Shown piece after piece: positions 53,706 to 62,394 of a stretch of DNA of 64,000 nucleotides. The stretch comes from Halobacteriovorax marinus (GTDB taxonomy: Bacteria; Bdellovibrionota; Bacteriovoracia; Bacteriovoracales; Bacteriovoracaceae): the NCBI GenBank assembly GCA_002163155.1, contig MAAO01000004.1, positions 310,001 to 374,000 on the forward strand, read 5' to 3'. The number at the start of each line of letters is the position of its first letter. Position 1 is the first letter of the stretch. The translations under genes and the position numbers were made by a program. Below the pieces are notes generated by a model. The model was not told the origin of the DNA. It saw nothing but the letters and a program-made list of their open reading frames with translations, and did not search any database.

Positions 53706-53725
53706 CCTTTACAGAAGGAGAGGTC

Positions 53726-53806
53726 ATGGAGGACTTCATAAGGGCGATCTCTTTAATCGTTCTTGTGCTACAGCTAATAACTTTAGTACTTGAACTTTTA
53801 AAGTGA
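53726..53806 (+). CDS. candidate 26-residue hydrophobic peptide (TisB-like toxin)
   Basis: This short frame lies in a 370-bp gap. An AAGGAGAGG site sits 3-4 nt before the ATG. The peptide begins MEDFIRAISL, continues as an uninterrupted hydrophobic helix and ends LVLELLK. Charges are confined to the ends, with one central Gln (VLVLQLITLV). This matches the plan of E. coli TisB, whose C-terminal half (from memory) has the same V-x-x-LQL-x3-VL-x2-LK spacing. A small membrane-active toxin or a small membrane protein is the best guess. A stable hairpin follows the stop. No antisense RNA was identified. Confidence 0.5.
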   Translation: MEDFIRAISLIVLVLQLITLVLELLK

Positions 53807-53812
53807 TCCTTA

Positions 53813-53839
53813 GGGCCAAGTGTTACAAGCACTTGGTCC
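53813..53839. terminator. stable hairpin after the small ORF
   Basis: GGGCCAAGTG and CACTTGGTCC form a 10-bp stem (one G-T pair) with a 7-nt loop, 7 bp after the stop. No strong T-tract follows, so it may stabilise the RNA or act as an imperfect terminator. Confidence 0.5.
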
Positions 53840-53928
53840 ACCTTATGAATTTTAGCATGATTTAAATGTCAGAATCAAAGCATTTCAAATATTTTAATTT
53901 AGACTAAATAATTCCAATTACTTATCAT

Positions 53929-55380
53929 TTATTTACAAAGATAGAGCGACCAAACCCTTGAGCGAGAAATCCAATTACCCACATTGAAGTTTAATAACCA
54001 TCTAGGATAAGTTAGATACTGAAGAGTACAACGAGAGTTACTCTCCATCTCCATGACAAACTTTCCCTTATTAAAGAAGAGATACTTCTCTCCTTCTAGA
54101 CCATCAAGAAAATCATCTACCACTTTTACATCATTGATTACGAGGTCTTTTTTCTTATAGTATTCGAGCTTCAGGCCAAGCATGGTAAAGGGATTTTCAC
54201 CGTGAACATTGATCTCTTTAATTTGTTCGTTCTTCCAAACATAACTATAGAAATTAACCGCTGGATTAGCAGCGCGAAAAGTACCAACTAAGAGAAAGAA
54301 AATATTAACTCCAAGTATAAACTTCCATAAAACTCTTCCCCAAGTCTTCTTTAAAATCTCTTGGATTTTTTCTGAATGATCTTGAACGAAGAATCCAAGA
54401 TAGAGAGGTGCAATCATAATGATAGGAAAAATATATCTAAGTTCTTTGTGTCCCACATAACAGTGAAAGATAAAGAGTGGCAGAGTAGTCCAAGTCAGAG
54501 GATGTTTTCTATACTTATACCATCCCCAAACCATCACAAGCGTAAGAGGTAAACTCACAGGAGCAATTCCCCTCGTCACACATAATCTAAAATACCACCA
54601 CCAAGGATATTGCTGAACATTGGACATAATCCCTTCAACAAAATTAGTCCTAAAATAGTGCCAAGTAGAAAAAGTCCAATTGCCGTAACCCCAGTAATCA
54701 AAGAAGACTCCAAGCCCAATCGCCACTAAAATACTAAAAGCACTTGCAGCGAGAAAAGAGACTTTGGCCCTTTTAATAAAGACTGCCCAAAACCAGAGAA
54801 ACGCGACACAAAAGGCCATTTGAGATCTGGAAAGATAGGCCAACCCAAAGAGAAGTCCAGACAAGAGTCCGGCCTTCACTAGTTTTTCATTCTTCTCAAG
54901 TGCTATGACAAAGAGAGAGAGTCCCCAGAAAAAGAAACTAATTCCAAAACTTTCAGAGTTAGTTCTCGTTTGAATATAAGGTACAAACCAACAGAAGTTT
55001 AAAAATCCCCAAGTGAGAACCTGATGCCTCTCGCTCTTTATCCAAATTTTGATAAGGGGTAAAATTCTAGTTAGCGCAAAGAGCCCAAACATTGAAGTGA
55101 TCAATCTAAAGAGTGTGGCCATGATAAAGGGAGATTGAATCCCTACCAGCGCAAACCCTTTATAGAAAACGTAGTAAACATAGACCTGAAACCAGGGACG
55201 AATTTGTTCTCTATATTCCCAAGGCAGATTACTACTCTCTGTTCCACCTAATTTTAGGTTTAGGAATTCATAAATTTGAAAGTGCTCATCAAAGTGTTGA
55301 AAGCCTGAGCTAAAAATAGCGGCGAAGAAATGAAGAGCAAGGGATAAATAGAAAATACTTTTAAAATTACCTAGTTTCAT
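53929..55380 (-). CDS. GT-C glycosyltransferase, GT22 (ALG9/PIG-B) type, copy 1
   Basis: This is a polytopic membrane enzyme with about 10 helices that uses a polyprenyl-phosphate sugar on the periplasmic face. The first-loop acidic motif is HFDEHFQIYEF (D32/E33), matching the HPDE-Q-x-E motif of eukaryotic ALG9/PIG-B. GHKELRYIFPI is the other GT22 hallmark. A conserved tail, GNWISRSRVWSLYLC, is shared with the copy at 57996. I start at ATG 55380 rather than the TTG one codon earlier. It is last in the minus-strand unit and overlaps the methyltransferase gene by 14 bp. Confidence 0.85.
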   Translation of the reverse strand: MKLGNFKSIFYLSLALHFFAAIFSSGFQHFDEHFQIYEFLNLKLGGTESSNLPWEYREQIRPWFQVYVYYVFYKGFALVGIQSPFIMATLFRLITSMFGLFALTRILPLIKIWIKSERHQVLTWGFLNFCWFVPYIQTRTNSESFGISFFFWGLSLFVIALEKNEKLVKAGLLSGLLFGLAYLSRSQMAFCVAFLWFWAVFIKRAKVSFLAASAFSILVAIGLGVFFDYWGYGNWTFSTWHYFRTNFVEGIMSNVQQYPWWWYFRLCVTRGIAPVSLPLTLVMVWGWYKYRKHPLTWTTLPLFIFHCYVGHKELRYIFPIIMIAPLYLGFFVQDHSEKIQEILKKTWGRVLWKFILGVNIFFLLVGTFRAANPAVNFYSYVWKNEQIKEINVHGENPFTMLGLKLEYYKKKDLVINDVKVVDDFLDGLEGEKYLFFNKGKFVMEMESNSRCTLQYLTYPRWLLNFNVGNWISRSRVWSLYLCK

Positions 55381-56116
55381 CAAACTTAAATATCCCTATG
55401 ACAGATGTTCCAAAAAGAGGATTTCCCCCCAGTACTTTTTCAATTTTCCCAATACATACCATCAGCCAATTAATGATTGGATTTGGAAGTTTTAGATCCT
55501 GATTAGCTTCTGAATTCTCAGAACCTTTTGTAAGTTTTCTCACAATATAAACAACAGGAAAGAGATATCCAAAAGCATACTTTAAATAAACAGGTTTAAG
55601 CCCTGCCTTTCTAGCAACTTCAGTTAAGTCTTTCTTTGTGTATCTCTTCTTATGTTCTAGGAAAACGTCGTGATAAGACCAAAGTGATTGAAAAGCTGGA
55701 ACTGTGATCAGAATATGACCATCTTTATTCATGGTGCTCACCCAGTGTTTGAGCGCCTCTTCATCATTATCAACGTGTTCTAAAACATCCATGGCGAGAA
55801 CTACATCAGCTTCACCTTTTTTAAATTCATCAAGGTTATTGGAAAGCTTAAATTTCTCATCACTCCAATCAGTCTTGAAGTCACCAGTTAAATTAGGATC
55901 AATCCCGATGGCTTTTGATATTTGAGCTGTAACTGTACTTTGTTCTTTTAAGTACCAAAGGTTTTGCCCAGTACCACAACCATATTCGGCCACGACTAAT
56001 TTCTTATTCTTTGCAAAGAAATTAAAAAGCTTATCTATATAGAGAAAACGTGTGCGTATCCACCAATGTTTTCTTTCGCTCAATATTGAGAGTTCATTTA
56101 CTTCTTTTAAGTCCAC
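55367..56116 (-). CDS. class I SAM-dependent methyltransferase
   Basis: This is a 249-residue Rossmann-fold methyltransferase. Motif I is VVAEYGCGTGQNLWYL, and DVVLAMDVLEHVDNDEEAL is the post-I region common in small-molecule and lipid-sugar methylases. Start GTG 56116 has AAGG 7 nt upstream. It overlaps the GT2 gene by 10 bp and the GT22 gene by 14 bp, so it is in the same unit, and is likely to methylate a sugar or lipid intermediate (inference). Confidence 0.88.
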   Translation of the reverse strand: MDLKEVNELSILSERKHWWIRTRFLYIDKLFNFFAKNKKLVVAEYGCGTGQNLWYLKEQSTVTAQISKAIGIDPNLTGDFKTDWSDEKFKLSNNLDEFKKGEADVVLAMDVLEHVDNDEEALKHWVSTMNKDGHILITVPAFQSLWSYHDVFLEHKKRYTKKDLTEVARKAGLKPVYLKYAFGYLFPVVYIVRKLTKGSENSEANQDLKLPNPIINWLMVCIGKIEKVLGGNPLFGTSVIGIFKFDETR

Positions 56117-56847
56117 TTCTTACCTTGGTATTTTTTTCTAATTTTATATAATTCGAGCGGTGCTTTTAGAAAGTCAAAAGGACTAAGCTTACTACCCGCA
56201 ACATCTTCCCATCTTTCAAGAGGGAGTTCATAAACTGTCTCATTAATACTCTTTGTACGCTTTCCAGTGATGTACCTAAAAAGTAATTCCACATCAAAAA
56301 TCCAATAGGAAATAAATTTCTTTGAAAAGAGCTCACTGACAATACTTGTTTTAAAGAACTTTGCTCCACACTGAGTATCGTAAACAGGCAGACTAAGACA
56401 CATACTGGCCGCAGTAGCGAAGACTCGTCCAAGAAGGTGGCGGTACCACTTTCTATCGACATGACCGCCAAGACGTAAAATTCTTGATCCCATGACAATT
56501 TCAAATTTCTCGTCTTTCATCACTCTTTTAAAATTTTCAAGTTCAGAAAATGGCGTGGCAAGATCTGCGTCCCAATAACCAATATGAGAAAATTCCCCAA
56601 GAGACTTGGCAAAGATCATCCCCTGTCTCACAGCTTCCGCTTTGCCACTATTAAGACCCAGGTCAAAGTAACTTATATTTTCGTGGGAGCTCGCCAGTAA
56701 TTTTAGTACTTCAAGAGTAGCATCACGACTTCCGTCATTTACAAAGAGTAAGTGCTGATCTGAATTGGACACAGCATGCTTACTTATTTCAGAAATATTT
56801 AAACGGGATTCTTCGTTATAACAAGGAATCACTAGGCAAAGATTCAT
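56107..56847 (-). CDS. ALG5/DPM1-like polyprenyl-phosphate glycosyltransferase
   Basis: This is a GT2 enzyme of the dolichyl/undecaprenyl-phosphate sugar synthase type that would make the lipid-linked donor for GT-C enzymes. LCLVIPCYNEESRL and LLFVNDGSRDAT bind the nucleotide sugar. GYWDADLATPFSEL is the ALG5-like DxD motif, followed by QGMIF and DTQCGAKFFKT (acceptor lipid region). The 246 residues lack the C-terminal helices of GtrB/DPMS members. It is the first gene of its unit, directly followed by the methyltransferase and GT22 copy 1. Confidence 0.86.
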   Translation of the reverse strand: MNLCLVIPCYNEESRLNISEISKHAVSNSDQHLLFVNDGSRDATLEVLKLLASSHENISYFDLGLNSGKAEAVRQGMIFAKSLGEFSHIGYWDADLATPFSELENFKRVMKDEKFEIVMGSRILRLGGHVDRKWYRHLLGRVFATAASMCLSLPVYDTQCGAKFFKTSIVSELFSKKFISYWIFDVELLFRYITGKRTKSINETVYELPLERWEDVAGSKLSPFDFLKAPLELYKIRKKYQGKKWT

Positions 56848-56890
56848 TTACGACACCATGCTGCATTTTTACATTTTTATCATTCATTTA

Positions 56891-56907
56891 TACCATTTAA
56901 AATGGTA
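56891..56907. promoter_or_regulatory. 17-bp palindrome between divergent glycosyltransferase units
   Basis: TACCATTT-A-AAATGGTA has perfect 8-bp arms. It is placed in the 92-bp divergent gap, 33 bp before the GT4 start and 44 bp before the GT2 start, a suitable position for an operator acting on both units. Confidence 0.4.
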
Positions 56908-56939
56908 ATTGTTAAAGGTACAAATTAATTAGGATATCT

Positions 56940-57911
56940 ATGAAAATCGTCTTCCAACACAGTGGAATTCTTCCCGTGAAAAAATACGGTGGAATTGAGA
57001 GAATTCTCTTCTGGCACATGAAGGAATTAGCCTCGCGTGGTCATGAAGTCATTCTCTTTGGAAATCCTAAATCTGAAGTAGCAGAGTTTGGCATCGAGCT
57101 CATCCCTACTCCCGCAGACTTTGCTGATTTTCCAGGCCTTATTCCAAAAGACGCAGACATAGTTCATTTAACTTACAACTATATTCCGGATTGCAAAGTT
57201 CCAACTCTTGTAAATATGCAATGTAATGGACAAATTGGAGAGAAATTCCCCATCAATTCTGTCTTTGTTTCTAAGAAACACGCCGAAAATCATGGCTCAG
57301 ATTGTTATATCTACAACGCACTAGATTTCTCAGAATACCCATATATCCCAAGACCCCAGAAGAGTTTTGAAAACTTTCTCTTTCTGGCCAAAGGTTCATG
57401 GAGTGTGAAGAATCTTAAACACTGTATAAAAGTTTGCAAGAAAGCGAAGAAACATTTAAATATCGCCGGCGGTAAGAGCTACTGGCCTTCAAAGTATATT
57501 CACTCCCACGGCATGGTTGGTGGAGACAAGAAAATTGAAATCATGAAAGAAAGTGATGCATTTCTCTTTCCTGTGCGCTGGCATGAACCTTTTGGAATTG
57601 CCATCATCGAGGCCATGGCCCTTGGTATGCCTGTTTTTGGTAGTCCCTACGGAAGTCTTCCAGAACTGATCAATGAGAAAGTTGGAAAGATTTGTCATAA
57701 TAAGGCTGAATTATTTAGCGAAGTGGCAAAAGCTGAGAACTCTTACGATAGAGATGAAATCAGGAAATATGTTGAAGAGAACTTTTGTATTTCTAAACTC
57801 ACTGATGAATATTTAAAGTTGTATGAGAAGATTATTGCTGGGGAAACTTTAAATAAGACTGAGCCCACTTGGCAATTAGATCACCCTCCAGAAGAGCTTC
57901 TTCCTTATTAA
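56940..57911 (+). CDS. GT4-type glycosyltransferase
   Basis: This is a GT-B retaining glycosyltransferase of 323 residues. GGIERILFWHMKELASRGHEV, cited as GGIERILFWHMKEL, is the N-terminal glycine-rich acceptor loop. RWHEPFGIAIIEAMALGMPVF is the C-terminal EX7E donor site. It is shorter than most GT4 enzymes (about 360-400), mainly in the linker. AGGA precedes the ATG by 7 nt. It opens the plus-strand run of GT genes. Confidence 0.88.
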   Translation: MKIVFQHSGILPVKKYGGIERILFWHMKELASRGHEVILFGNPKSEVAEFGIELIPTPADFADFPGLIPKDADIVHLTYNYIPDCKVPTLVNMQCNGQIGEKFPINSVFVSKKHAENHGSDCYIYNALDFSEYPYIPRPQKSFENFLFLAKGSWSVKNLKHCIKVCKKAKKHLNIAGGKSYWPSKYIHSHGMVGGDKKIEIMKESDAFLFPVRWHEPFGIAIIEAMALGMPVFGSPYGSLPELINEKVGKICHNKAELFSEVAKAENSYDRDEIRKYVEENFCISKLTDEYLKLYEKIIAGETLNKTEPTWQLDHPPEELLPY

Positions 57912-57995
57912 GAACGGCAGTCTGTTGATGAAGTTTGAACAAAATGAGAAAGTAATAGATAAAAACCAATAAAAAGAACAAGGTCATAAAACCCA

Positions 57996-59537
57996 ATGGA
58001 TAGAATTTTTCCAAGCTATAAAGAACTTAAGTCATTGCTCCTTGGGCAGTATAAGAAGTGGTTTCTCTTAGGGATACTCTTTCATTTACTCGCCGCTATA
58101 TTCTCAGAAGGATTTTTGCAATACGATGAGCATTTTGAAATTATTGAATTTCTAAGTTTTAAATTGGGAATTACACCTGAAGCTGATCTCACTATGGAAT
58201 ACGGTGAGACCATGCGTCCATGGATTCAACCTTTTCTCTATTACCCTCTAGTTAAATTCTTTCAAACAATTGGTATAGAAAATCGTTTCCTTTGGGTCTT
58301 CTCATTTAGATTCATCTCAGCACTACTTGGTTTTTATTCAATACTCTTACTCTCTCTATACTCTCTTGAAACGCTAAAGAATGAATGGCAAAAGAAATGG
58401 GCGATCATTTCTCTCAATCTTCTTTGGTTCATTCCCTTTGTACACGCAAGGACTTCTTGCGAAGCAGTGGGTGGATCAATCTTTGCCATTGCTTTTACTG
58501 TTATGGCGCTAAAAGTTGTAAGAAACAAATATCAAGCAACATCATTTAAAGTTTCGCAGTCTCTCATTATCGGACTCCTAATGGGAATGGCGTTTAATAT
58601 GCGCTACCACATAGGTTTCATGATTCTCTTTGTGACTCTTTGGGCACTGCTCTTTAAGAGAGTGAAAGTTAAATCTGTCTTCTTTATTTGCTTGGGTGTT
58701 CTTGCAGCGATTGGAGTCGGCATTTGTATTGATTACTGGGGATACGGAAAGTGGACTCTTGCTCCCTATTGGTACTTCCATCAAAATATTACTTTAAATC
58801 TCGCCAATAAATGGGGAACAAGTCCTTGGTGGGGATATTTTAAATACTCACTTAAAAAAGGTGTCCATCCTATAACACTTCCGCTGCTCGTAGGAGCTCT
58901 AGTATTCTGGGCAAAGAAATGGAAACACGAACTGACGTGGCTAACTCTTCCATTCTTCTTTGTTCATAGTTATGTGGCCCACAAGGAAATGAGATTTCTC
59001 TTTCCTATAGTCGTTTACTCACCCCTTCTCCTTCTCTTTCTCTTTAATGAGAAGAATAAGATCACTTCTGCTTTAGAGAAGTTCTTTAGGGGAAGTTTTG
59101 GAAGAGTCTTAATTAAAATAGTTTTTGTCGTTAATATCGTCTTAATTATTCAAGGCTCCCTTAGACCGGTTCAAAGTTCCGTGCAATTCTACAAGTGGAC
59201 TTATAAGTCACTGAAAGAACCTCTTAAGAAAATTCATGTAGTAGGTGATCTTAAGCCTTATGGAATTGCTGCTCTTAATATGAATTTCTATAATTTCCAT
59301 TACCCTGAAGAAGTTTTCATAAAAGAAGAGGGCCTCTCTAGTGAAATTGAAAGACTTGTAAGTGAAAATACTAGCTCATGGGTCTTTGCCAGTCGTGGAA
59401 AGAATTACTTTAAATTAAGTGAAAATACAAAGTGCCAACTCTACTACTTAAGCATTCCGAAATGGATGTTAAATGTGAATATTGGGAATTGGATTTCAAG
59501 ATCAGAATTATGGTCTTTATTTAAGTGTGAGAAATAA
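57996..59537 (+). CDS. GT-C glycosyltransferase, GT22 type, copy 2
   Basis: This is a 513-residue polytopic paralogue of copy 1. The acidic motif is FLQYDEHFEIIEF (DE near residue 46), followed by the shared ...MEYGETMRPWIQPFLYY. AHKEMRFLFPI matches the second GT22 motif. It ends in CQLYYLSIPKWMLNVNIGNW (part) and SRSELWSLFKC, mirroring copy 1. Its end overlaps copy 3 by 1 bp (TAATG). Like copy 1 it should use a polyprenyl-phosphate sugar at the periplasmic face. Confidence 0.85.
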   Translation: MDRIFPSYKELKSLLLGQYKKWFLLGILFHLLAAIFSEGFLQYDEHFEIIEFLSFKLGITPEADLTMEYGETMRPWIQPFLYYPLVKFFQTIGIENRFLWVFSFRFISALLGFYSILLLSLYSLETLKNEWQKKWAIISLNLLWFIPFVHARTSCEAVGGSIFAIAFTVMALKVVRNKYQATSFKVSQSLIIGLLMGMAFNMRYHIGFMILFVTLWALLFKRVKVKSVFFICLGVLAAIGVGICIDYWGYGKWTLAPYWYFHQNITLNLANKWGTSPWWGYFKYSLKKGVHPITLPLLVGALVFWAKKWKHELTWLTLPFFFVHSYVAHKEMRFLFPIVVYSPLLLLFLFNEKNKITSALEKFFRGSFGRVLIKIVFVVNIVLIIQGSLRPVQSSVQFYKWTYKSLKEPLKKIHVVGDLKPYGIAALNMNFYNFHYPEEVFIKEEGLSSEIERLVSENTSSWVFASRGKNYFKLSENTKCQLYYLSIPKWMLNVNIGNWISRSELWSLFKCEK

Positions 59538-61051
59538 TGTTAAAAAGATTATTAAATAGAGATTCGAAAGATCTCTTTAAGAAATTATTTATTTTCAGTA
59601 TTTTCTTTCATCTCATTGCCGTAATTTTCTCTGAAGGCTTTCATCGACCAGACGAGCACTTAGGGATTCTTAGATACGTCTTTGTAAAACTTGATGTCTA
59701 TCCTGCCAGCGATCTTTCCTGGGAATATCCCGCTAAGATTAGAAACTGGGTTCAACCAGCCATTTATTACTTTATAGCAAAGTCTCTGTACCTCATTGAT
59801 GTTAAAAGTCCCTTTGTTATCACTTTCTTCTTAAGGCTTTTCACTTCACTATTTTCACTTATTGTACTCTTTCAATTTTCTAAGTTCTCACGCGTATTCT
59901 TAAAGAAAGAGAGATCCATTAATATTGCAAACCTCTGTTTCTTTGGTCTGTGGTTCTTTCCCTTTATTCATGCGAGAACAACGGCCGAAAACTTTGGTAT
60001 GAATGTCTTTGCGCTGGGTTTAATGTTACTAACTAAAACACTGTCAAAAGAGAGCTTAAATCAAACTAAATTAAACTTTGATTTCAATATTTTTAAAAAT
60101 CAAGTTTCTATTCCCTATCTCTCGGCGATCATGGGTGGTGCACTCATAGGAATGGCGGTAAATTTCAGAATCCCCCTCGCTCCCATGCCACTTTTTCTCA
60201 TGCTCTGGTTATGTTTAATAGCGAGGGTAAAATTTCTAAATATTTTGCAAATCACCTTTGGAATTGGGCTTTCGGTAGCATTCACCACAGCTTTTGATTC
60301 TTGGGGATATGGTGAGTTAACTTATAGTGTTTGGAGTTACCTCTACCAAGAATTTACTAGAAATGTTTCACAGGGTTTTGGAACTTCTCCTTGGTACTAT
60401 TATATTTATAAGACACTTTCAAAAGGAGTTCCTCCGCTTAGTCTCTTTATTACTTTTTCCACTCTCTATCTATGGATTAAGAAACCTGGCCACTTACTTA
60501 CTTGGGCCACACTGCCTGTATTTGCTCTTCACTCAGCTATTGGGCATAAGGAACTTAGATATATATTTCCCATGATTATTTTTATTCCTATTACTTTGGC
60601 GCTTGTTTATGAGTACTTAGAGGACAAGTTAAAATCAAGACCAGTAATAATATTCGCTAAGATCTCAGTCTTCGTAAATTTACTCTTCCTTGTGGTTTCA
60701 TCATTCAAGCCTGCTTACACTCCTATACATATTTATAAATTTATTTATAAGAATGGAGATGAGATTTCTAAACTTTATACATTTAATAATCTGCAAAGGG
60801 ATATTCTAAGAGTTTACTTAAAGAAAGAAACTCCCTTTATCCATATTACAAAAACAGAAGAAATTGATAGCGCTATAAACCTAGAAAAGAACTCTTGGTT
60901 TCTAGTGGAAAAGATTTCAGACTTTACTCATTTTGAATCTAGAAACTGTGAGAATATGTATTCCACTTATCCGAAGTGGTTTACCAGTAAGTTCTCGAAG
61001 TGGTTAAAGAGATCTAAGGCCTGGTCAATTTATCGGTGTCATTCAATATGA
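59537..61051 (+). CDS. GT-C glycosyltransferase, GT22 type, copy 3
   Basis: This is a 504-residue polytopic paralogue. HRPDEHLGILRYVF is the acidic motif, SWEYPAKIRNWVQPAIYYF matches the shared loop, and GHKELRYIFPM the second motif. The tail SKWLKRSKAWSIYRC is a diverged version of the NWISRS...W-L-C tail of the other copies. The start overlaps the stop of copy 2 (TAATG), so translation is coupled. The three copies are clearly related but strongly diverged, suggesting different acceptor positions. Confidence 0.83.
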   Translation: MLKRLLNRDSKDLFKKLFIFSIFFHLIAVIFSEGFHRPDEHLGILRYVFVKLDVYPASDLSWEYPAKIRNWVQPAIYYFIAKSLYLIDVKSPFVITFFLRLFTSLFSLIVLFQFSKFSRVFLKKERSINIANLCFFGLWFFPFIHARTTAENFGMNVFALGLMLLTKTLSKESLNQTKLNFDFNIFKNQVSIPYLSAIMGGALIGMAVNFRIPLAPMPLFLMLWLCLIARVKFLNILQITFGIGLSVAFTTAFDSWGYGELTYSVWSYLYQEFTRNVSQGFGTSPWYYYIYKTLSKGVPPLSLFITFSTLYLWIKKPGHLLTWATLPVFALHSAIGHKELRYIFPMIIFIPITLALVYEYLEDKLKSRPVIIFAKISVFVNLLFLVVSSFKPAYTPIHIYKFIYKNGDEISKLYTFNNLQRDILRVYLKKETPFIHITKTEEIDSAINLEKNSWFLVEKISDFTHFESRNCENMYSTYPKWFTSKFSKWLKRSKAWSIYRCHSI

Positions 61052-62394
61052 TTCAAAACATTAAACCTTTATTTACTTCTCTCTTTCCAGTGTCATTTAT
61101 CCTATTGCTAGGCTATTCGCTGCGAAGAACTCATGGGTTTATCAAAACAAGTCATCTGATTTATATATCACTAGGACTTATGCTCTTAGTACTTCACCAC
61201 TTTAAAAATCAAGAACTTAAAATCAGCGAAAAGTTTCTCGCTATCATCTATGCCATTTTCAGTTTCATGCTCACAATGAAACCTGACCTCTTCTATGCAG
61301 AGAGCGTGAATGGTATTTATCTACTGCAACTTATTAGTGGATTGAACTTTATCTATTCATTGATCTTAGTATTTAAAAGCCTTAAAGGTTATGACCTTAA
61401 ATCTAGTCTGCGTTTTGCACCAATCTTCATAGGACTCTTTGTTATCGCCCATGCACTAGTCCCATTAATATCTCCAAATCCAGGAATTGATGTTTTTACA
61501 GTTACACAAGAAGGTGCAGATTATCTATTAAAAGGGGTAAACCCCTACGCATCTAAATTTAGTGATATTTTTGGTGGAAGATATGGCTATGTCGCCGGAT
61601 ATGTTTATTGGCCTGGAATTTTGCTCACCCTTAGTCCCTTTAAGTGGATCTTTGGTGATGTGCGCTTCTTCTATATTCTTGCTCAGATCATAACTCTATT
61701 TGGAATCTCTAAACTCGCAAGATCAAAAGGGGTAAACCGAAGTATCGAAAGGTTCATGCAGCTAATATGGCTGAGTTTTCCAGTGACCTTTTTTGTCTTA
61801 GAACAAACGTGGACAGAAAATCTCATTATAGTTGAGCTAACGCTACTCTTTCTCTTCTTACAAAAGAGAAATTTTCCCTTTGCGGCCATCACGTTAGGAG
61901 TACTTTGCGCTACCAAGCAATACAATATCTTCTTAGCCATTTTAGTTTACGCTTATATTTTTAAGGTTCTTGATCTTAGAGAACTTGTAAAATTCTTCAT
62001 AGTAAGTGTCTTAAGTGCACTGGTTTTATTTGCACCCTTTATTCTTTGGGATCACCAGGCATTTATCCAAACAACTCTTACTGACATTCTCAGCTATGAG
62101 CCGAGAAGGGATGCCCTTTCTTGGGCGGCTTGGATTTTCCACCATCAGGCAGTGAAAATTCCTACACTTGTCTCTCTCGTTATTTATCTCACTCCAACTA
62201 TTTTTGGATGTTACCGCATTTTAAAAACAAAGAGCTGTGAGCTTAGAGAATTAATTCTGTGGTTAGTGGTGAGTTATGGAGCGATTTTTCTTTTTGGAAA
62301 ACAGGCGTTTTGCAATTACTATTATCTAATTGCATTCTTGGTGTTAATTTATTCTCTACTTTCTATAAAATCTAATAAAGTTCTCACTTCATAA
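61048..62394 (+). CDS. GT-C (GT87-like) membrane glycosyltransferase
   Basis: This is a polytopic protein of 448 residues with about 11 helices. PGIDVFTVTQEGADYLLKGV (part) and NPYASKFSD form the periplasmic loop with an acidic residue after helix 1-2, in the manner of GT87 alpha-mannosyltransferases (DUF2029). QTWTENLIIVELTLL and KQYN follow. I start at the ATG at 61048, which overlaps the copy 3 stop as ATGA; the GTG at 61036 is the alternative. The assignment is by topology and the loop motif only. Confidence 0.68.
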   Translation: MIQNIKPLFTSLFPVSFILLLGYSLRRTHGFIKTSHLIYISLGLMLLVLHHFKNQELKISEKFLAIIYAIFSFMLTMKPDLFYAESVNGIYLLQLISGLNFIYSLILVFKSLKGYDLKSSLRFAPIFIGLFVIAHALVPLISPNPGIDVFTVTQEGADYLLKGVNPYASKFSDIFGGRYGYVAGYVYWPGILLTLSPFKWIFGDVRFFYILAQIITLFGISKLARSKGVNRSIERFMQLIWLSFPVTFFVLEQTWTENLIIVELTLLFLFLQKRNFPFAAITLGVLCATKQYNIFLAILVYAYIFKVLDLRELVKFFIVSVLSALVLFAPFILWDHQAFIQTTLTDILSYEPRRDALSWAAWIFHHQAVKIPTLVSLVIYLTPTIFGCYRILKTKSCELRELILWLVVSYGAIFLFGKQAFCNYYYLIAFLVLIYSLLSIKSNKVLTS

